DNA of 64,000 bases, from assembly GCA_942490535.1 (NCBI GenBank), contig CALNXQ010000002.1, positions 1-64,000 of the forward strand, written 5' to 3'. The position numbers and the translations under genes were made by a program. How positions within the stretch are numbered: the stretch's first letter is position 1; the number at the start of each line of letters is the position of its first letter. Below the pieces are notes generated by a model. The model was given only the letters and a program-made list of their open reading frames with translations, searched no databases and was not told the origin of the DNA. The DNA is from JAEINY01 sp942490535. Lineage in GTDB: Bacteria > Bacteroidota > Bacteroidia > Bacteroidales > Marinilabiliaceae. This document shows, in pieces, positions 19,102 through 28,053 of this stretch.

Positions 19102-19464
19102 ATGATTTTTAATTTCACTGACCATACACGGTTCTACTTTTTCCGAGAACCTGTAGATATGCGTAAAGGAATCCATTCGCTCTATCACCTGGTTAAAACT
19201 TCGGGCAAGCAGGATGCGCTCAATGGAGATGGTTATGTATTCCTTGGCAGGACGCGTAAATCAATCAAGGTTCTACGCTGGCAAAAGGAAGGATTTGTTC
19301 TTTATAATAAGAAGCTGGAACTAGGATGTTATGCCTTGCCACAACACGTAAGTGATGAGGCCTTTTTTGAGCTTGAGCGCGGCATACTTGATCAAATAGT
19401 TAATGCCATAAACCACAAAAGTAGCTCCAATGAACTGCGACTAAAAGCACAGTTAACGCTCTGA
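19102..19464 (+). CDS. tnpB: IS66 accessory protein TnpB
   Basis: A 120-residue IS66 Orf2/TnpB protein. Diagnostic pattern: FFREPVDMRKGIHSLYHLV near the start, then GYVFLGRTRKSIKVLRWQKEGFVLYNKKLE. Members of this family are needed for IS66 transposition, but their biochemical role is poorly known. It precedes tnpC by about 75 bases on the same strand. Length is normal for the family. Confidence 0.93.
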   Translation: MIFNFTDHTRFYFFREPVDMRKGIHSLYHLVKTSGKQDALNGDGYVFLGRTRKSIKVLRWQKEGFVLYNKKLELGCYALPQHVSDEAFFELERGILDQIVNAINHKSSSNELRLKAQLTL

Positions 19465-19538
19465 TAATAAATAATAAAAGATGCAAAAATAGCAGGGTTT
19501 TTCTTGGCGAAGTCATGCTGTTTTTGTATCTTTATGTC

Positions 19539-21008
19539 ATGACAGACAGGGAGTTAATAGTCTTTTTGCAATCGCAAAATGCTAAATTAATTGGCACCAT
19601 ACAATCTTTATCTCAAACCATAGAGGAGCTGACAAATGAGTTAGCTGCATTAAAAGAAGCCATTCTGGAGAAAGATAAAGATGCTGAAAAGCTGAAGCGC
19701 CTAACAACCATAAACCTACCTAAAAAGACCGAAAAACGTCAAAATGCCACTTCTGTTTCAGAAAACAAGCCACAGGCTCCCATCCCCAAGGAAAGAGGTA
19801 ATAATGGGGCGAAACGGAAAGTATATGATAACATCGAAGAGTTTATAGATGAAGTATTACCCTCGGATGCCAGCTTTGATGAAAAGGCTGCGGTTTACCT
19901 CTTTCATCGCGATGTGATAAGGTATGAGTATATTCCACCGCGTCTGATTAAACATATCTATCGCTGTAAAAAATACAGAATGGGTGATGACTTTTTTGAA
20001 GGCAAAGCCCCTATAGCACCTTTCCAGAATTCTAATTTTGACAGCTCATTACTGGCACATCTGATTCAACAAAGATATGTGTACGGCTTGCCTGTTGAAC
20101 GCATCATGAAATATTTAAACGAGATGGGTATTGACATTCCTAAGGCAACTACTCATGGACTAATTGAAAAATCAGCAGAGTTGCTTGATAGGTTAATGCC
20201 AGTACTCAAGGATACTATTTTGGAGGATGCTTATATTCATTTTGACGAAACCTATCATACTATATTAGGAGGTGATAAGGGGAGTCGCAAAGGCTACTTC
20301 TGGAGTGCTTTTTCTCATCAAAACAACTTAATCCAGTTCATATACGAGAATGGCTCACGAAGCAAGACGGTGTTTACAAACTATCTACCCAAGGATTATA
20401 AGGGTGCTGTGCAAACCGATGGATACAGTTCATATAAAGCTTTAGAAGGATGGGACTACCCAAAGGCAATACGTTTAGGCTGTGTTCAGCACTGCAAAAG
20501 AAAATTTATAGAGATTCAGGAGCAACCCCAAGCTCAAGAGATTATTGACCTGTACAATCAATTTTACATCATCCGTAAGAAGAAGCCAAAAGAAAAGTGG
20601 AAAGAAGCTTCGCTGAAAGTATACAAGGAGTTGGAAAGGAAACTCAGAGATATAGAACGAGATCCCCAAGTATTGCCAAACCATATTTTATGCAAAGCAG
20701 CTGCATACGGCCTTAATGAATTAGAGTCCATTTATAATATCATTAAATCTACCCAATACGACCTGGACAACAATATCATTGAACGGCCAATGCGTTATAT
20801 CAGCATCAGTCGGCGAAACTCATTATTCTGCGGCTCCAATGCCGGGGCAATGAGAACTGCTACACTATATTCTCTGGCTATTTCATGCAGATTGAACAAT
20901 GTCAATACATTTTCCTATTTCAAGGACGTGATACAGCGATTAGCTGAATGTCCCAGAATGACCAACGAACAACTTCGTAATCTACTCCCTGACAAATGGG
21001 CTCAATAA
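19539..21008 (+). CDS. tnpC: IS66 transposase TnpC
   Basis: DDE transposase of 489 residues from the ATG at 19539 (MTDRELIVFLQ); an upstream ATG at 19515 would add eight residues. A coiled N-terminus (about 10-60) is followed by a zinc-finger-like region and the catalytic domain: HFDETYHTILGG supplies the first Asp, VQTDGYSSYKAL the second, and DNNIIERPMRYISISRRNSLFCGS the Glu and the IS66 C-terminal signature. Nothing suggests decay. A strong terminator follows within the element. Confidence 0.93.
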   Translation: MTDRELIVFLQSQNAKLIGTIQSLSQTIEELTNELAALKEAILEKDKDAEKLKRLTTINLPKKTEKRQNATSVSENKPQAPIPKERGNNGAKRKVYDNIEEFIDEVLPSDASFDEKAAVYLFHRDVIRYEYIPPRLIKHIYRCKKYRMGDDFFEGKAPIAPFQNSNFDSSLLAHLIQQRYVYGLPVERIMKYLNEMGIDIPKATTHGLIEKSAELLDRLMPVLKDTILEDAYIHFDETYHTILGGDKGSRKGYFWSAFSHQNNLIQFIYENGSRSKTVFTNYLPKDYKGAVQTDGYSSYKALEGWDYPKAIRLGCVQHCKRKFIEIQEQPQAQEIIDLYNQFYIIRKKKPKEKWKEASLKVYKELERKLRDIERDPQVLPNHILCKAAAYGLNELESIYNIIKSTQYDLDNNIIERPMRYISISRRNSLFCGSNAGAMRTATLYSLAISCRLNNVNTFSYFKDVIQRLAECPRMTNEQLRNLLPDKWAQ

Positions 21009-21018
21009 AAATTAAAAT

Positions 21019-21062
21019 CACCCCATCAAATTAAGCGATCAATTTGATGGGGTGTTTTTTTG
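21019..21062 (+). terminator. Terminator of the IS66 operon
   Basis: CACCCCATCAAATT (21019-21032) and its perfect complement at 21041-21054 form a 14-bp stem with an 8-base loop and a run of T. Confidence 0.92.
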
Positions 21063-21132
21063 TTAGGGCAATCCGGAGACCTTTACGAAGATTGCATCTT
21101 CGTCGTTTTCACTCGTTAGTTGTAGTAGCTAA

Positions 21133-22430
21133 GACTTGATCTGACAATTGGAGATTTTTTAAGGCATCTTTTCATGGGATGAATCTCCGGAAAGGGACTT
21201 CCTGTTTTGCAAGTCCCATTGACCATCCCAGTCAGTCGGGTTATTCATGGCAGGTTGCTTCTCAGCAGGGCCTGCTTCCGCTTCACCTGACACCTGTAAA
21301 GATACAACATTTTGATAGTGAGTGTCCAGCATCTTCTCCTTTGTCAGATGCAAATCCTCTAAAAATGTTTGCATTGGCGTTCTGCCGTTGCAGTTCTTGC
21401 CGGAATGCGTTCTTACATTATTATACTCGTTGATCCAGAGGTCAATATCGGTTTGTAGCTCCTCCAATGTGTTATAGATCTTCTTTCGAAAAGCTATGGC
21501 ATAAAACTCATTCTGTATTGTTTTATGAAAGCGTTCACATATTCCATTGGTTTGCGGATGTCTGGCTTTTGTTCTGGTATGATCAATATCCTCCAGCGCT
21601 AAATATAGCTGATACTCGTGATGCTCTCTGGCCCCACAGTATTCTGTACCACGATCCGTTAAAATCCGAAGTAACGGTATGTTATACTCATCGTAAAATG
21701 GAATCACCCGGTCATTGAGTATGTCTGCAGCCACCAGTGCGTTTTTACGATCATAGATTTTCACATGAGCTACCTTGGCATAGGTATCAATAAAGGTTTG
21801 TTGATAGATCCTGCCAACACCTTTTATAGTACCCACATAATAGGTGTCCTGAGAACCAAGATATCCCGGGTGATAGGTTTCAATTTCCCCATGTGCTTGC
21901 TTCTCTTCCTTAGCTTTCTCCAGCGCCTGTAGTTGTGATTCTGTTAGTATGAGGTGTTCCTTTGCCACTTTTTCCTCCAGAGCTTTCAAACGCTTTTGAA
22001 ATGTTTCCAAATTGTGGCGAATCCAAACACATCTGACTCCTGCCTGGGAAACAATATGACCAATCTTTTTTAGCTCATTGGATACCCTTACCTGACCTAA
22101 AGCAGGGTTCTCAATAGCCAGTTCAACAATAGCTGTTTCAATAACCGGATCCATCCGATTTTTTACATTGGGTTTCATCCGGCACACTTCGGCCAGGGCT
22201 AATTCACCGCCTTCTTCGTATAATTCTTTAAACCGGTAGAAACTATCCCTGCTGTAGCCAAAAATCTTACATGCCTTTGAGACATTACCTAAATGCTTGG
22301 CTAATTCCAATAAACCTAGTTTGGTTTTGATTAATTTTGCTTCTGTATTCATGTCTGACAGTTTTAGGGGTTAACAAGTAATTTGTTGTCCAAATCAAAT
22401 TTAGTTAATTCCTAACTGTCAGATTAAATC
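21133..22430 (-). mobile_element. IS481-like insertion sequence
   Basis: The ends are similar inverted repeats: left GACTTGATCTGACAATT, right (complement) GATTTAATCTGACAGTT. A likely 7-bp target duplication GTAGCTA flanks it (21125-21131 and 22431-22437), with one extra base at the left edge. It lies in the interspersed repeat, downstream of IS66. Confidence 0.75.
21159..22352 (-). CDS. IS481-family transposase
   Basis: A 397-residue protein with N-terminal HTH (about 15-60: LGNVSKACKIFGYSRDSFYRFKELYEEGG) and an rve integrase core. GSQDTYYVGTIKGVGRIYQQTFIDTY gives the first catalytic Asp, LTDRGTEYCG the second and NGICERFHKTIQNEFY the Glu, followed by the usual WINEYNNVRTHSGKNCNGRTPMQ end. 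It appears intact, with a start ATG close to the right terminal repeat. Confidence 0.9.
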   Translation of the reverse strand: MNTEAKLIKTKLGLLELAKHLGNVSKACKIFGYSRDSFYRFKELYEEGGELALAEVCRMKPNVKNRMDPVIETAIVELAIENPALGQVRVSNELKKIGHIVSQAGVRCVWIRHNLETFQKRLKALEEKVAKEHLILTESQLQALEKAKEEKQAHGEIETYHPGYLGSQDTYYVGTIKGVGRIYQQTFIDTYAKVAHVKIYDRKNALVAADILNDRVIPFYDEYNIPLLRILTDRGTEYCGAREHHEYQLYLALEDIDHTRTKARHPQTNGICERFHKTIQNEFYAIAFRKKIYNTLEELQTDIDLWINEYNNVRTHSGKNCNGRTPMQTFLEDLHLTKEKMLDTHYQNVVSLQVSGEAEAGPAEKQPAMNNPTDWDGQWDLQNRKSLSGDSSHEKMP

Positions 22431-22536
22431 GTAGCTAGTTCACGTTAGTTTTCAACTAACATGGCATAGCCAACATTTTCAATCACTCAAGCTCGGCGAA
22501 GTGTTCCACTTCGTCGTTAGTAATTCTAGTCTGTGA

Positions 22537-24285
22537 CTGGGGTGTTGATTATTTTGACAGATTTTAAAATATTATTCATGCGACTTTTAGGTTTTCTTTC
22601 CGTTTAAAAGCCTTACATCTTTTTGAAAAGTCAGATTCACCAATCGTTTTCTTTGACCAATTATGGATATCCATAAATGTATTGCTCTCCATAGCTTTAT
22701 TGATGCAAGAGTGGTCAATCTGCAGTGTCGCTGCTGATATTATCAATATTGATTGGGTAATGCCCATTAAAGCACTTTCCGAGCAGTAATATTTGTATTT
22801 TCCAAACAAGCTTTCTATAATGTCGGATACCCCAAGGTAAGCTTCTTTATATTTTGCATTTTTAGGGATGTTGTCAGACAATCTCTTCATAAGTGTATCG
22901 CTAAAATCTAATCCCTTCTTGTTGAGATTGATTATCGAGATATCTTTTTTTATACCACCAATTGTTTTTCTGGACAATCCCTCTGTTATGATTTTTTTCT
23001 TTATTGTTTTAATCACTGTCAGATACTGTTTATAGTCGATTATATCATCGCTATACTCTTGTATCCAATTGAATTTCTCCTCAAACATTTCTTTTGCCTC
23101 TTGAACGAGTTCCTCATCAATGTAATTACTCAAATTGGCATTTGGAGATTGTAATCGTTTTTCAACAATGGATTCAGCTATAAGAAGAAAGTTTCCTCGC
23201 TCTTGATATTGAAGTATTTTTTCAAACCATCCAATCATTTGTTCTGCATTCATATATCTTGCTTTGGCCCTTTGGCTTGGAGGACTAAGAAATGAGAGTA
23301 GTGTTTGTTTGGTTTGATGTTTACAACGGGATAGTCGCTTTAAAAAACTATCCCATTTAGTGTCAGTGGACAATATGGACTTCAAGCAGCATGCGGACAG
23401 ATGGCTGACATCGTAAATGTAAGTGATTTTTTTATGCAGAGCGCAGAACTCTTCAATTCCTTTCTTAACATCGGCTCCGTGATCTGAAATTATTTCTTTG
23501 GGAATACCTGTTAGTTTTACTATCTCAACCAAAGCATTATAAGTAACCTCCCATGTTGCCCTTGGAGTCACTGTTAGATTCAGCAAGGCAACATCTTTCA
23601 TCTTAAGATTGAAACCATTTTTTCGTAAATCTTTTAATGATACTCCTAATATTGCCAAACATTTATTTTTCCCTGTAGTTATGGTATAATCCACTATATA
23701 AACCCAATCATTACGCTTTTCTTTCGGCTCATGCAACGTGTAATACCCTAAACGCAACACCCATTGTCGAATAGTAGAATAGTGAGGTGCAGGTGCATTA
23801 TAAAAGTTAGCAAGTATTGAACAAATTTTTGCACAGCTTCGATACGACGTATTGCCATCAAGAAATAGCTGAGCACAAAAATTGATAAAATCGCTGCAGT
23901 AACTAAAATGCTTGGGGCTATTACATGTTCCCTTATTAAAAAGAATAGTATGAGTAGGTTTGTCAGAGTAACCCTGCATTTCTCCGGCAAAAGCTACTTC
24001 TTTTTGTTTTTTTAATTCAAGCTCCAGCTTTTTAGCTTTCTCCTTCCAGAAATTTCTACTTTTAATTAGATCCCGGATTTTAATCTTTAATTGCTTTATT
24101 ACAGCCTGTTTTTCTCTGTGCTTTTGCTTCCAAGAATCACGGCTTGACTTGAAGAATTTTAATTCCTGTAAACGTATTTCGCTCAAAATATTGCAGTAAT
24201 GATTATCTGCCTTCAAAGATAATATAAAAACTCAAAACTAGGATGAATTATTAGTAAGGATAAAGTTAAATAATCAACACCCCAG
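22537..24285 (-). mobile_element. Unclassified DDE insertion sequence, copy 1 (intact ORF)
   Basis: A 1749-bp element with perfect 17-18-bp terminal inverted repeats starting CTGGGGTGTTGATTATTT. It is almost identical to 33946-35695. No matching target duplication is visible here, so the flanks may have changed or recombined after insertion into the interspersed repeat. Confidence 0.9.
22576..24216 (-). CDS. DDE-type transposase of the unclassified IS
   Basis: A 546-residue transposase. A lysine-rich coiled-coil (about 1-75) precedes an HTH-like part (STIRQWVLRLGYYTL). It is followed by a candidate DDE core: Asp in YIVDYTITTG, Asp in IISDHGADVKKG and Glu in VSDIIESLFGKYK. The C-terminus ends in basic KRKENLKVA. 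Length and motifs suit an IS transposase, but I do not recognise the family. The same gene, frameshifted, lies in the second copy. The ATG at 24216 lies about 70 bases from the right end. Confidence 0.82.
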   Translation of the reverse strand: MKADNHYCNILSEIRLQELKFFKSSRDSWKQKHREKQAVIKQLKIKIRDLIKSRNFWKEKAKKLELELKKQKEVAFAGEMQGYSDKPTHTILFNKGTCNSPKHFSYCSDFINFCAQLFLDGNTSYRSCAKICSILANFYNAPAPHYSTIRQWVLRLGYYTLHEPKEKRNDWVYIVDYTITTGKNKCLAILGVSLKDLRKNGFNLKMKDVALLNLTVTPRATWEVTYNALVEIVKLTGIPKEIISDHGADVKKGIEEFCALHKKITYIYDVSHLSACCLKSILSTDTKWDSFLKRLSRCKHQTKQTLLSFLSPPSQRAKARYMNAEQMIGWFEKILQYQERGNFLLIAESIVEKRLQSPNANLSNYIDEELVQEAKEMFEEKFNWIQEYSDDIIDYKQYLTVIKTIKKKIITEGLSRKTIGGIKKDISIINLNKKGLDFSDTLMKRLSDNIPKNAKYKEAYLGVSDIIESLFGKYKYYCSESALMGITQSILIISAATLQIDHSCINKAMESNTFMDIHNWSKKTIGESDFSKRCKAFKRKENLKVA

Positions 24286-24393
24286 TAGCTGACTACGGCG
24301 AGCGAGGGGGATTGTGTTAAAAAAAGAATATTGATTAGTAACAATTGCTTATTTGATTCCGTCCTATTACAAAAATATTTTTATATAAAATCT

Positions 24394-25515
24394 ATGAAAA
24401 ATCTCTTTACTGTATTATTGATTAGTGTTTTTGCAGTTAATGCAAGTACACAAAATTTACACAAAGGACTACCACTTGTTAAAACGTCTTCATCCAGAGC
24501 AGATATTCGGATTGGTGAACATTTCATAAAAGGGGCTTGGCCAATTTCGCCAGACATTGAAAGAGATAGTTTACCTTTTACTTGTTATAATAGTAAGGAA
24601 CTATTTACCTTTTATACCGATCAGGATAGTATAAGCTTCGATGTTAAGGCAGGATCAGTACATGAGTTTTATGTTTTATTGAATGATTCAGCGTACGCTT
24701 TAACTGCAATAGTAGGTAAAGCAATGGAAACGTATACGCCTGAATATGATTTGGCTCCCAGAAATAAGGATTTTGCCTTTTGGTATGAGCAAAATAAAGA
24801 TAATGAATACCTGACTCTTTTACGTACTAAGTATAGAATTCAAGAAATGATTAAGGGCTTAAATTCCGATAGTGAAAAGGCTTTGAAAATTATGAACTGG
24901 GTTCACAATCTGTGGGAGCATGATGGTTATAGCGAGCCTGAAAAAGAGGATGCTTTGTATATTCTTGAGGAGGTTGAAAAAGGGAGAAATTTTAGGTGTG
25001 TGGAATATGGTGTTGTAACCAGTGCATGTTTAAAATCGATAGGATTAAAAGCCCGCACTGTTGGCCTTAAGACTAAAGATTTGGAAACCAGGAAATCCGG
25101 AGCCGGACACGTTGTATTGGAAGTTTTTCTGAATGACCTTGGTAAATGGGTAATGTTGGATCCCCAATTTGATGTTATGCCTTTTTTGGATGACCGGCCT
25201 CTCAATGCTGTAGAATTTCAAAAAGCTATCTTTCAGGATTTTGCGAATCTTAAAATTAAGTCATTAACATCAAATGGAATTCCGAAAAGATTTTACGTAG
25301 ATTGGATATATCCTTACCTGTACTATTTTGATATTGGCTTTGATAACAGAGAAGGATTCAATCATCAAGTAGAAGAAATACTGGGAAAGAGAAGGTTGAT
25401 GTTGGTCCCCAAAGGCGCTAAGAATCCTAAGGTTTTTCAAGGTAGTTTCCCACTCGATTTTTATCATTATACTAATTCTTTGAATGACTTCTATGTCCCA
25501 CCCGGAAAAGGTTAA
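24394..25515 (+). CDS. Secreted transglutaminase-like domain protein
   Basis: A 373-residue protein with signal peptide (MKNLFTVLLISVFAVNAS) and a transglutaminase/papain-like catalytic core. Cys lies in FRCVEYGVVTSACL, His in GAGHVVLEVFLND and Asp in KWVMLDPQFD, in the usual C-H-D order. A helical stretch around ALKIMNWVHNLWEHDGYS precedes the Cys as in the superfamily. The ATG at 24394 is preferred because it places the signal peptide at the N-terminus; an upstream ATG at 24331 would bury it. Substrate is unknown, possibly a periplasmic peptide or polymer. It sits between an IS and toxin-antitoxin modules and may be cargo. Confidence 0.8.
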   Translation: MKNLFTVLLISVFAVNASTQNLHKGLPLVKTSSSRADIRIGEHFIKGAWPISPDIERDSLPFTCYNSKELFTFYTDQDSISFDVKAGSVHEFYVLLNDSAYALTAIVGKAMETYTPEYDLAPRNKDFAFWYEQNKDNEYLTLLRTKYRIQEMIKGLNSDSEKALKIMNWVHNLWEHDGYSEPEKEDALYILEEVEKGRNFRCVEYGVVTSACLKSIGLKARTVGLKTKDLETRKSGAGHVVLEVFLNDLGKWVMLDPQFDVMPFLDDRPLNAVEFQKAIFQDFANLKIKSLTSNGIPKRFYVDWIYPYLYYFDIGFDNREGFNHQVEEILGKRRLMLVPKGAKNPKVFQGSFPLDFYHYTNSLNDFYVPPGKG

Positions 25516-25572
25516 GCGTTTTATGTTGGGATGAAATTATAAAATTTTAAGAATGTTTACATCTTCATCAGA

Positions 25573-25860
25573 TACCCTGCTCGGCGAAGTGTTTCACTTC
25601 GTCGTTCTTACCCGTTAGTTTTCAACTAACATGGCACAGCCAACATTTTCAATCACTCAAGCTCGGCGAAGTGTTCCACTTCGTCGTTAGTAATTCGGAG
25701 TCTGTGACCTACCATTTATTTACAACGAAGCTGTAGACTTTGCCGTGCGCACTGATGTTACTGATTTGGTAAAGCGAGTGGATTTTCAGAACAGTTGATA
25801 ACTGTATTATCCTTCTGAAACAGAAGAACAATCGAAACGATTTATCGTTCCCTTTGTACT
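25573..25860. repeat. Interspersed palindromic repeat, copy upstream of TA module A
   Basis: Two hairpins (CTCGGCGAAGTGTTTCACTTCGTCG and a sibling about 90 bases on) flank a CGTTAGTTTTCAACTAAC palindrome, followed by a conserved non-coding run up to the antitoxin ATG. The same order precedes TA module B (27283 on). Confidence 0.8.
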
Positions 25861-26079
25861 ATGACACGAATCATTCAAGACATATTGAAGCTGAGTATTC
25901 CGGAAAGGATATTAATGGTAGAAGCCATTTGGGATAGTATTGCCGAAAATAACGAGGATGTTAAATTGACCGGGGAAACGATGCAACTTTTAGATCAGAG
26001 ACTGGAAGAACATAGTCAAAATCCAGAAGAAGGGTCAAGCTGGGATGATGTAAAGGCAAGAATAAAAAAACAGTTCTGA
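25861..26079 (+). CDS. Addiction-module antitoxin (TIGR02574/RelB-like), copy A
   Basis: A 72-residue acidic protein opening TRIIQDILKLSIPERILMVEAIWDSIAE, the classic start of the TIGR02574-type addiction-module component, and ending EEGSSWDDVKARIKKQF. The toxin ATG follows the stop directly. This copy is intact, while its toxin partner is frameshifted. It would normally repress its own promoter; here the -7 box (TCCCTTTG) is one base off consensus, whereas copy B keeps TACCTTTG. Confidence 0.88.
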   Translation: MTRIIQDILKLSIPERILMVEAIWDSIAENNEDVKLTGETMQLLDQRLEEHSQNPEEGSSWDDVKARIKKQF

Positions 26080-26371
26080 ATGCATAAATTGATCATTAAG
26101 CCTTTTGCTGAGTTGGATGCAACAGATGCCGCCAACTGGTATAACGCGGTACGCGATGGCATAGGTGATGATTTTTTATTGGCATTGGATGCTAAGATCA
26201 ATGAAATAGTACGCAGTCCCCAACATTTCCAATCTATTCATAGAAATACTTAAACGCGCTTTAACAGACCGTTTTCCTTATGGTATATTTTTCATTGTTG
26301 AAAACAATACCATCTTCATCTTAGCTATTTTGCATACTAGCAGAAGTCCTAAAATATGGACTAACAGATAA
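26080..26371 (+). pseudogene. RelE/ParE-family toxin, copy A, frameshifted
   Basis: Starts MHKLIIKPFAELDATDAANWYN and reads to HRNT, then stops. The remainder (KRALTDRFPYGIFFIVEN...ILHTSRSPKIW) continues in another frame. Copy B has one C fewer here (AATATTAAA against AATACTTAAA) and reads straight through, so an insertion broke this copy. If copy A is inactive as a toxin, its antitoxin could still act. Confidence 0.88.
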
Positions 26372-26390
26372 TACCCCCTTTCATACTACC

Positions 26391-26510
26391 CCGCTCGCCG
26401 CAGTCACAACCCAAAGCGAGGCTCGGCGAAGATGGCATCTTCGTCGTTCTTACCCGTTAGTTTTCAACTAACATGGCACAGCCAACCTTTTCAATTACCC
26501 CGATTGAAAA
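26391..26510. repeat. Interspersed palindromic repeat, copy between TA modules
   Basis: CCCGCTCGCCGCAGTCACAACCC, then the GCTCGGCGAAGATGGCATC hairpin and the CGTTAGTTTTCAACTAAC palindrome. It breaks off where recombinase-derived sequence starts. Confidence 0.8.
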
Positions 26511-26514
26511 GGCT

Positions 26515-26686
26515 AACCCAAATCAGGGCCAGTGTCATCACCAACTGGCTGAACCATCACAATCTGAGAGAAGTGCAATACATGGCCGGGCATAAATATG
26601 TGAGCTCAACCGAACGATATAGAACTGATAATCTGGAGGATTTGCAAGAAGAACGGAAGAAATATCATCCGTTGAAATCAAACTGA
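26515..26686 (+). pseudogene. Fragment of the module's second recombinase
   Basis: Translates to a 56-residue C-terminal piece (IRASVITNWLNHHNLREVQ, AGHKYVSSTERYR, then LEDLQEERKKYHPL) closely matching the end of the degenerate recombinase at 3755-4618. The 5' part is replaced by the interspersed repeat. It is a relic of a related module, with several substitutions, so older than the twin copies. Confidence 0.88.
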
Positions 26687-26718
26687 ATATTAATCGTTAA
26701 ATTTGTAATAGACAAACT

Positions 26719-26931
26719 ATGGAAGTCATGAACACTGTTGAAAAGAGAGATTTTATACACAGCCATTTACACCAGGTAAAAGAACCTTTTATTGATGATA
26801 TTTATGCCAAAATGGTAGCCCTTTTTAATGAAGCTATGATTGAAGAATCAGAAGAGGATATCAAAAACGGCAATATCACATCTCATCAATCATTAAAACA
26901 GGAGGTTGTAAATTGGAGACCCACGAAATAA
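26719..26931 (+). CDS. Antitoxin of second ParE-like module
   Basis: A 70-residue acidic protein (EVMNTVEKRDFIHSHLHQVKE...EESEEDIKNGNITSHQSLKQEVVNW) of the kind preceding ParE-like toxins. It overlaps the toxin start by 19 bases, the usual coupling for such pairs. The family is judged from context and composition; no precise family is recognised. Confidence 0.75.
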   Translation: MEVMNTVEKRDFIHSHLHQVKEPFIDDIYAKMVALFNEAMIEESEEDIKNGNITSHQSLKQEVVNWRPTK

Positions 26932-27230
26932 TCTGGACATCAAGGGCCACTAAAGACCTGCGGCAGGTTTACGACTTTTATTGCCAGCAGATAGGAGAAG
27001 AAAAGGCTTTTGCCATTATCCAAAGTATACTTGATAAAGTGGATATTCTTTCTGATGGAAAATTTATAAAAATAGGTGCTATCGATGAAAAATTTAAGCA
27101 CATGAAGCATCAGTATAAAAAACTGATCGAAAAGAACATTAAAATAACATACCGCCTCAGAGCAAGTAATCCCATTGTTTATATCAACAGGGTGTTTGAT
27201 ACCCGTCAGGATCCCATTAAAAACAAGTAA
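26913..27230 (+). CDS. RelE/ParE-family toxin
   Basis: A 105-residue protein with the RelE/ParE pattern: EIIWTSRATKDLRQVYDFYCQQIGEEKA at the start, a central KHMKHQYKKLIEKNIKITYRLRAS and a C-terminal IVYINRVFDTRQDPIKN with the typical Arg and Asp. It would act on ribosome-bound mRNA or on gyrase; the sequence does not tell which. Intact, with its antitoxin immediately upstream. Confidence 0.86.
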   Translation: METHEIIWTSRATKDLRQVYDFYCQQIGEEKAFAIIQSILDKVDILSDGKFIKIGAIDEKFKHMKHQYKKLIEKNIKITYRLRASNPIVYINRVFDTRQDPIKNK

Positions 27231-27420
27231 CCCCCGCTCGCCGCAGTCACAACCCAAAGCGATTGCTCGGCGAAGATGGCATCTTCGTCGTTCTTACCCG
27301 TTAGTTTTCAACTAACATGGCACAGCCAACATTTTCAATCACTCCAGCTCGGCGAAGTGTTCCACTTCGTCGTTAGTAATTCGGAGTCTGTGACCTACCA
27401 TTTATTTACAACGAAGCTGC
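27231..27420. repeat. Interspersed palindromic repeat, most complete copy
   Basis: In order: CCCCCGCTCGCCGCAGTCAC, GCTCGGCGAAGATGGCATCTTCGTCG hairpin, CGTTAGTTTTCAACTAAC palindrome, GCTCGGCGAAGTGTTCCACTTCGTCG hairpin, GTTAGTAATTCGGAGTCTG. This copy serves as reference for the others in 18969-28100. Confidence 0.82.
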
Positions 27421-27545
27421 AGACTTTGCCGTGCGCACTGATGTTACTGATTTGGTAAAGCGAGTGGATTTTCAGAACAGTTGATAACTGTATTATCCTT
27501 TGAAACAGAAGAACAATCGAAACGATTTATCGTTACCTTTGTACT

Positions 27546-27763
27546 ATGACACGAATCATTCAAGACATATTGAAGCTGAGTATTCCGGAAAGGATATTAA
27601 TGGTAGAAGCCATTTGGGATAGTATTGCCGAAAATAACGAGGATGTTAAATTGACCGGGGAAACGATGCAATTTTAGATCAGAGACTGGAAGAACATAGT
27701 CAAAATCCAGAAGAAGGGTCAAGCTGGGATGATGTAAAGGCAAGAATAAAAAAACAGTTCTGA
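27546..27763 (+). pseudogene. Addiction-module antitoxin, copy B, frameshifted
   Basis: Same gene as 25861-26079 but lacking one C (GATGCAATTTTAG against GATGCAACTTTTAG), which ends the frame after GETMQF. The C-terminal half that would wrap the toxin is lost. A TACCTTTG -7 box sits just upstream of the ATG. Confidence 0.88.
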
Positions 27764-28053
27764 ATGCATAAATTGATCATTAAGACTTTTGCTGAGTTGG
27801 ATGCAACAGATGCCGCCAACTGGTATAACGCGGTACGCGATGGCTTAGGTGATGATTTTTTATTGGCATTGGATGCTAAGATCATGAAATAGTACGCAGT
27901 CCCCAACATTTCCAATCTATTCATAGAAATATTAAACGCGCTTTAACAGACCGTTTTCCTTATGGTATATTTTTCATTGTTGAAAACAATACCATCTTCA
28001 TCTTAGCTATTTTGCATACTAGCAGAAGTCCTAAAATATGGACTAACAGCTAA
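27764..28053 (+). pseudogene. RelE/ParE-family toxin, copy B, frameshifted
   Basis: Intact at the site that breaks copy A (HRNIKRALTDRF), but lacks one A near 27883 (AAGATCATGAAA against AAGATCAATGAAA), so the frame stops after DAKIMK. Each toxin copy is thus broken at a different point. Confidence 0.88.

Larger units (their letters stand above)
19018..21086 (+). mobile_element. IS66-family insertion sequence
   Basis: Terminal repeats begin GTAA (19018 inward GTAACCGTCTCC; right end, read inward, GTAAAGGTCTCC). The element is flanked by an exact 8-bp target duplication, GAAGATTG at 19010-19017 and 21087-21094, the IS66 rule. It carries tnpB and tnpC but no recognisable tnpA. It looks complete. 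Confidence 0.93.
18969..24310. repeat. Interspersed palindromic repeat broken by three insertion sequences
   Basis: Pieces at 18969-19017, 21087-21131, 22431-22536 and probably 24286-24310 read as one copy of the repeat found intact near 27231-27420: CCCCCGCTCGCCG..., GGCTCGGCGAAGAT hairpin, CGTTAGTTTTCAACTAAC palindrome, second GCTCGGCGAAGTG hairpin. IS66, an IS481-like element and a DDE element each interrupt it. Removing them, with one copy of each target duplication, largely restores the order seen in the other copies. Confidence 0.75.
25597..26391 (+). repeat. Duplicated TA block, copy A
   Basis: About 795 bases (repeat, antitoxin, toxin, tail) nearly identical to 27283-28073. A few single-base indels separate the copies and break different genes in each. 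Confidence 0.9.

Noticed and set aside
26432..26514. Upstream part of the ORF leading into the recombinase fragment
   Set aside because: Its codons are only the interspersed repeat read through; only the part from 26515 is recombinase-derived.
27276..27458. 60-codon ORF over the interspersed repeat
   Set aside because: It is the repeat read as protein, with no homologue or ribosome site.
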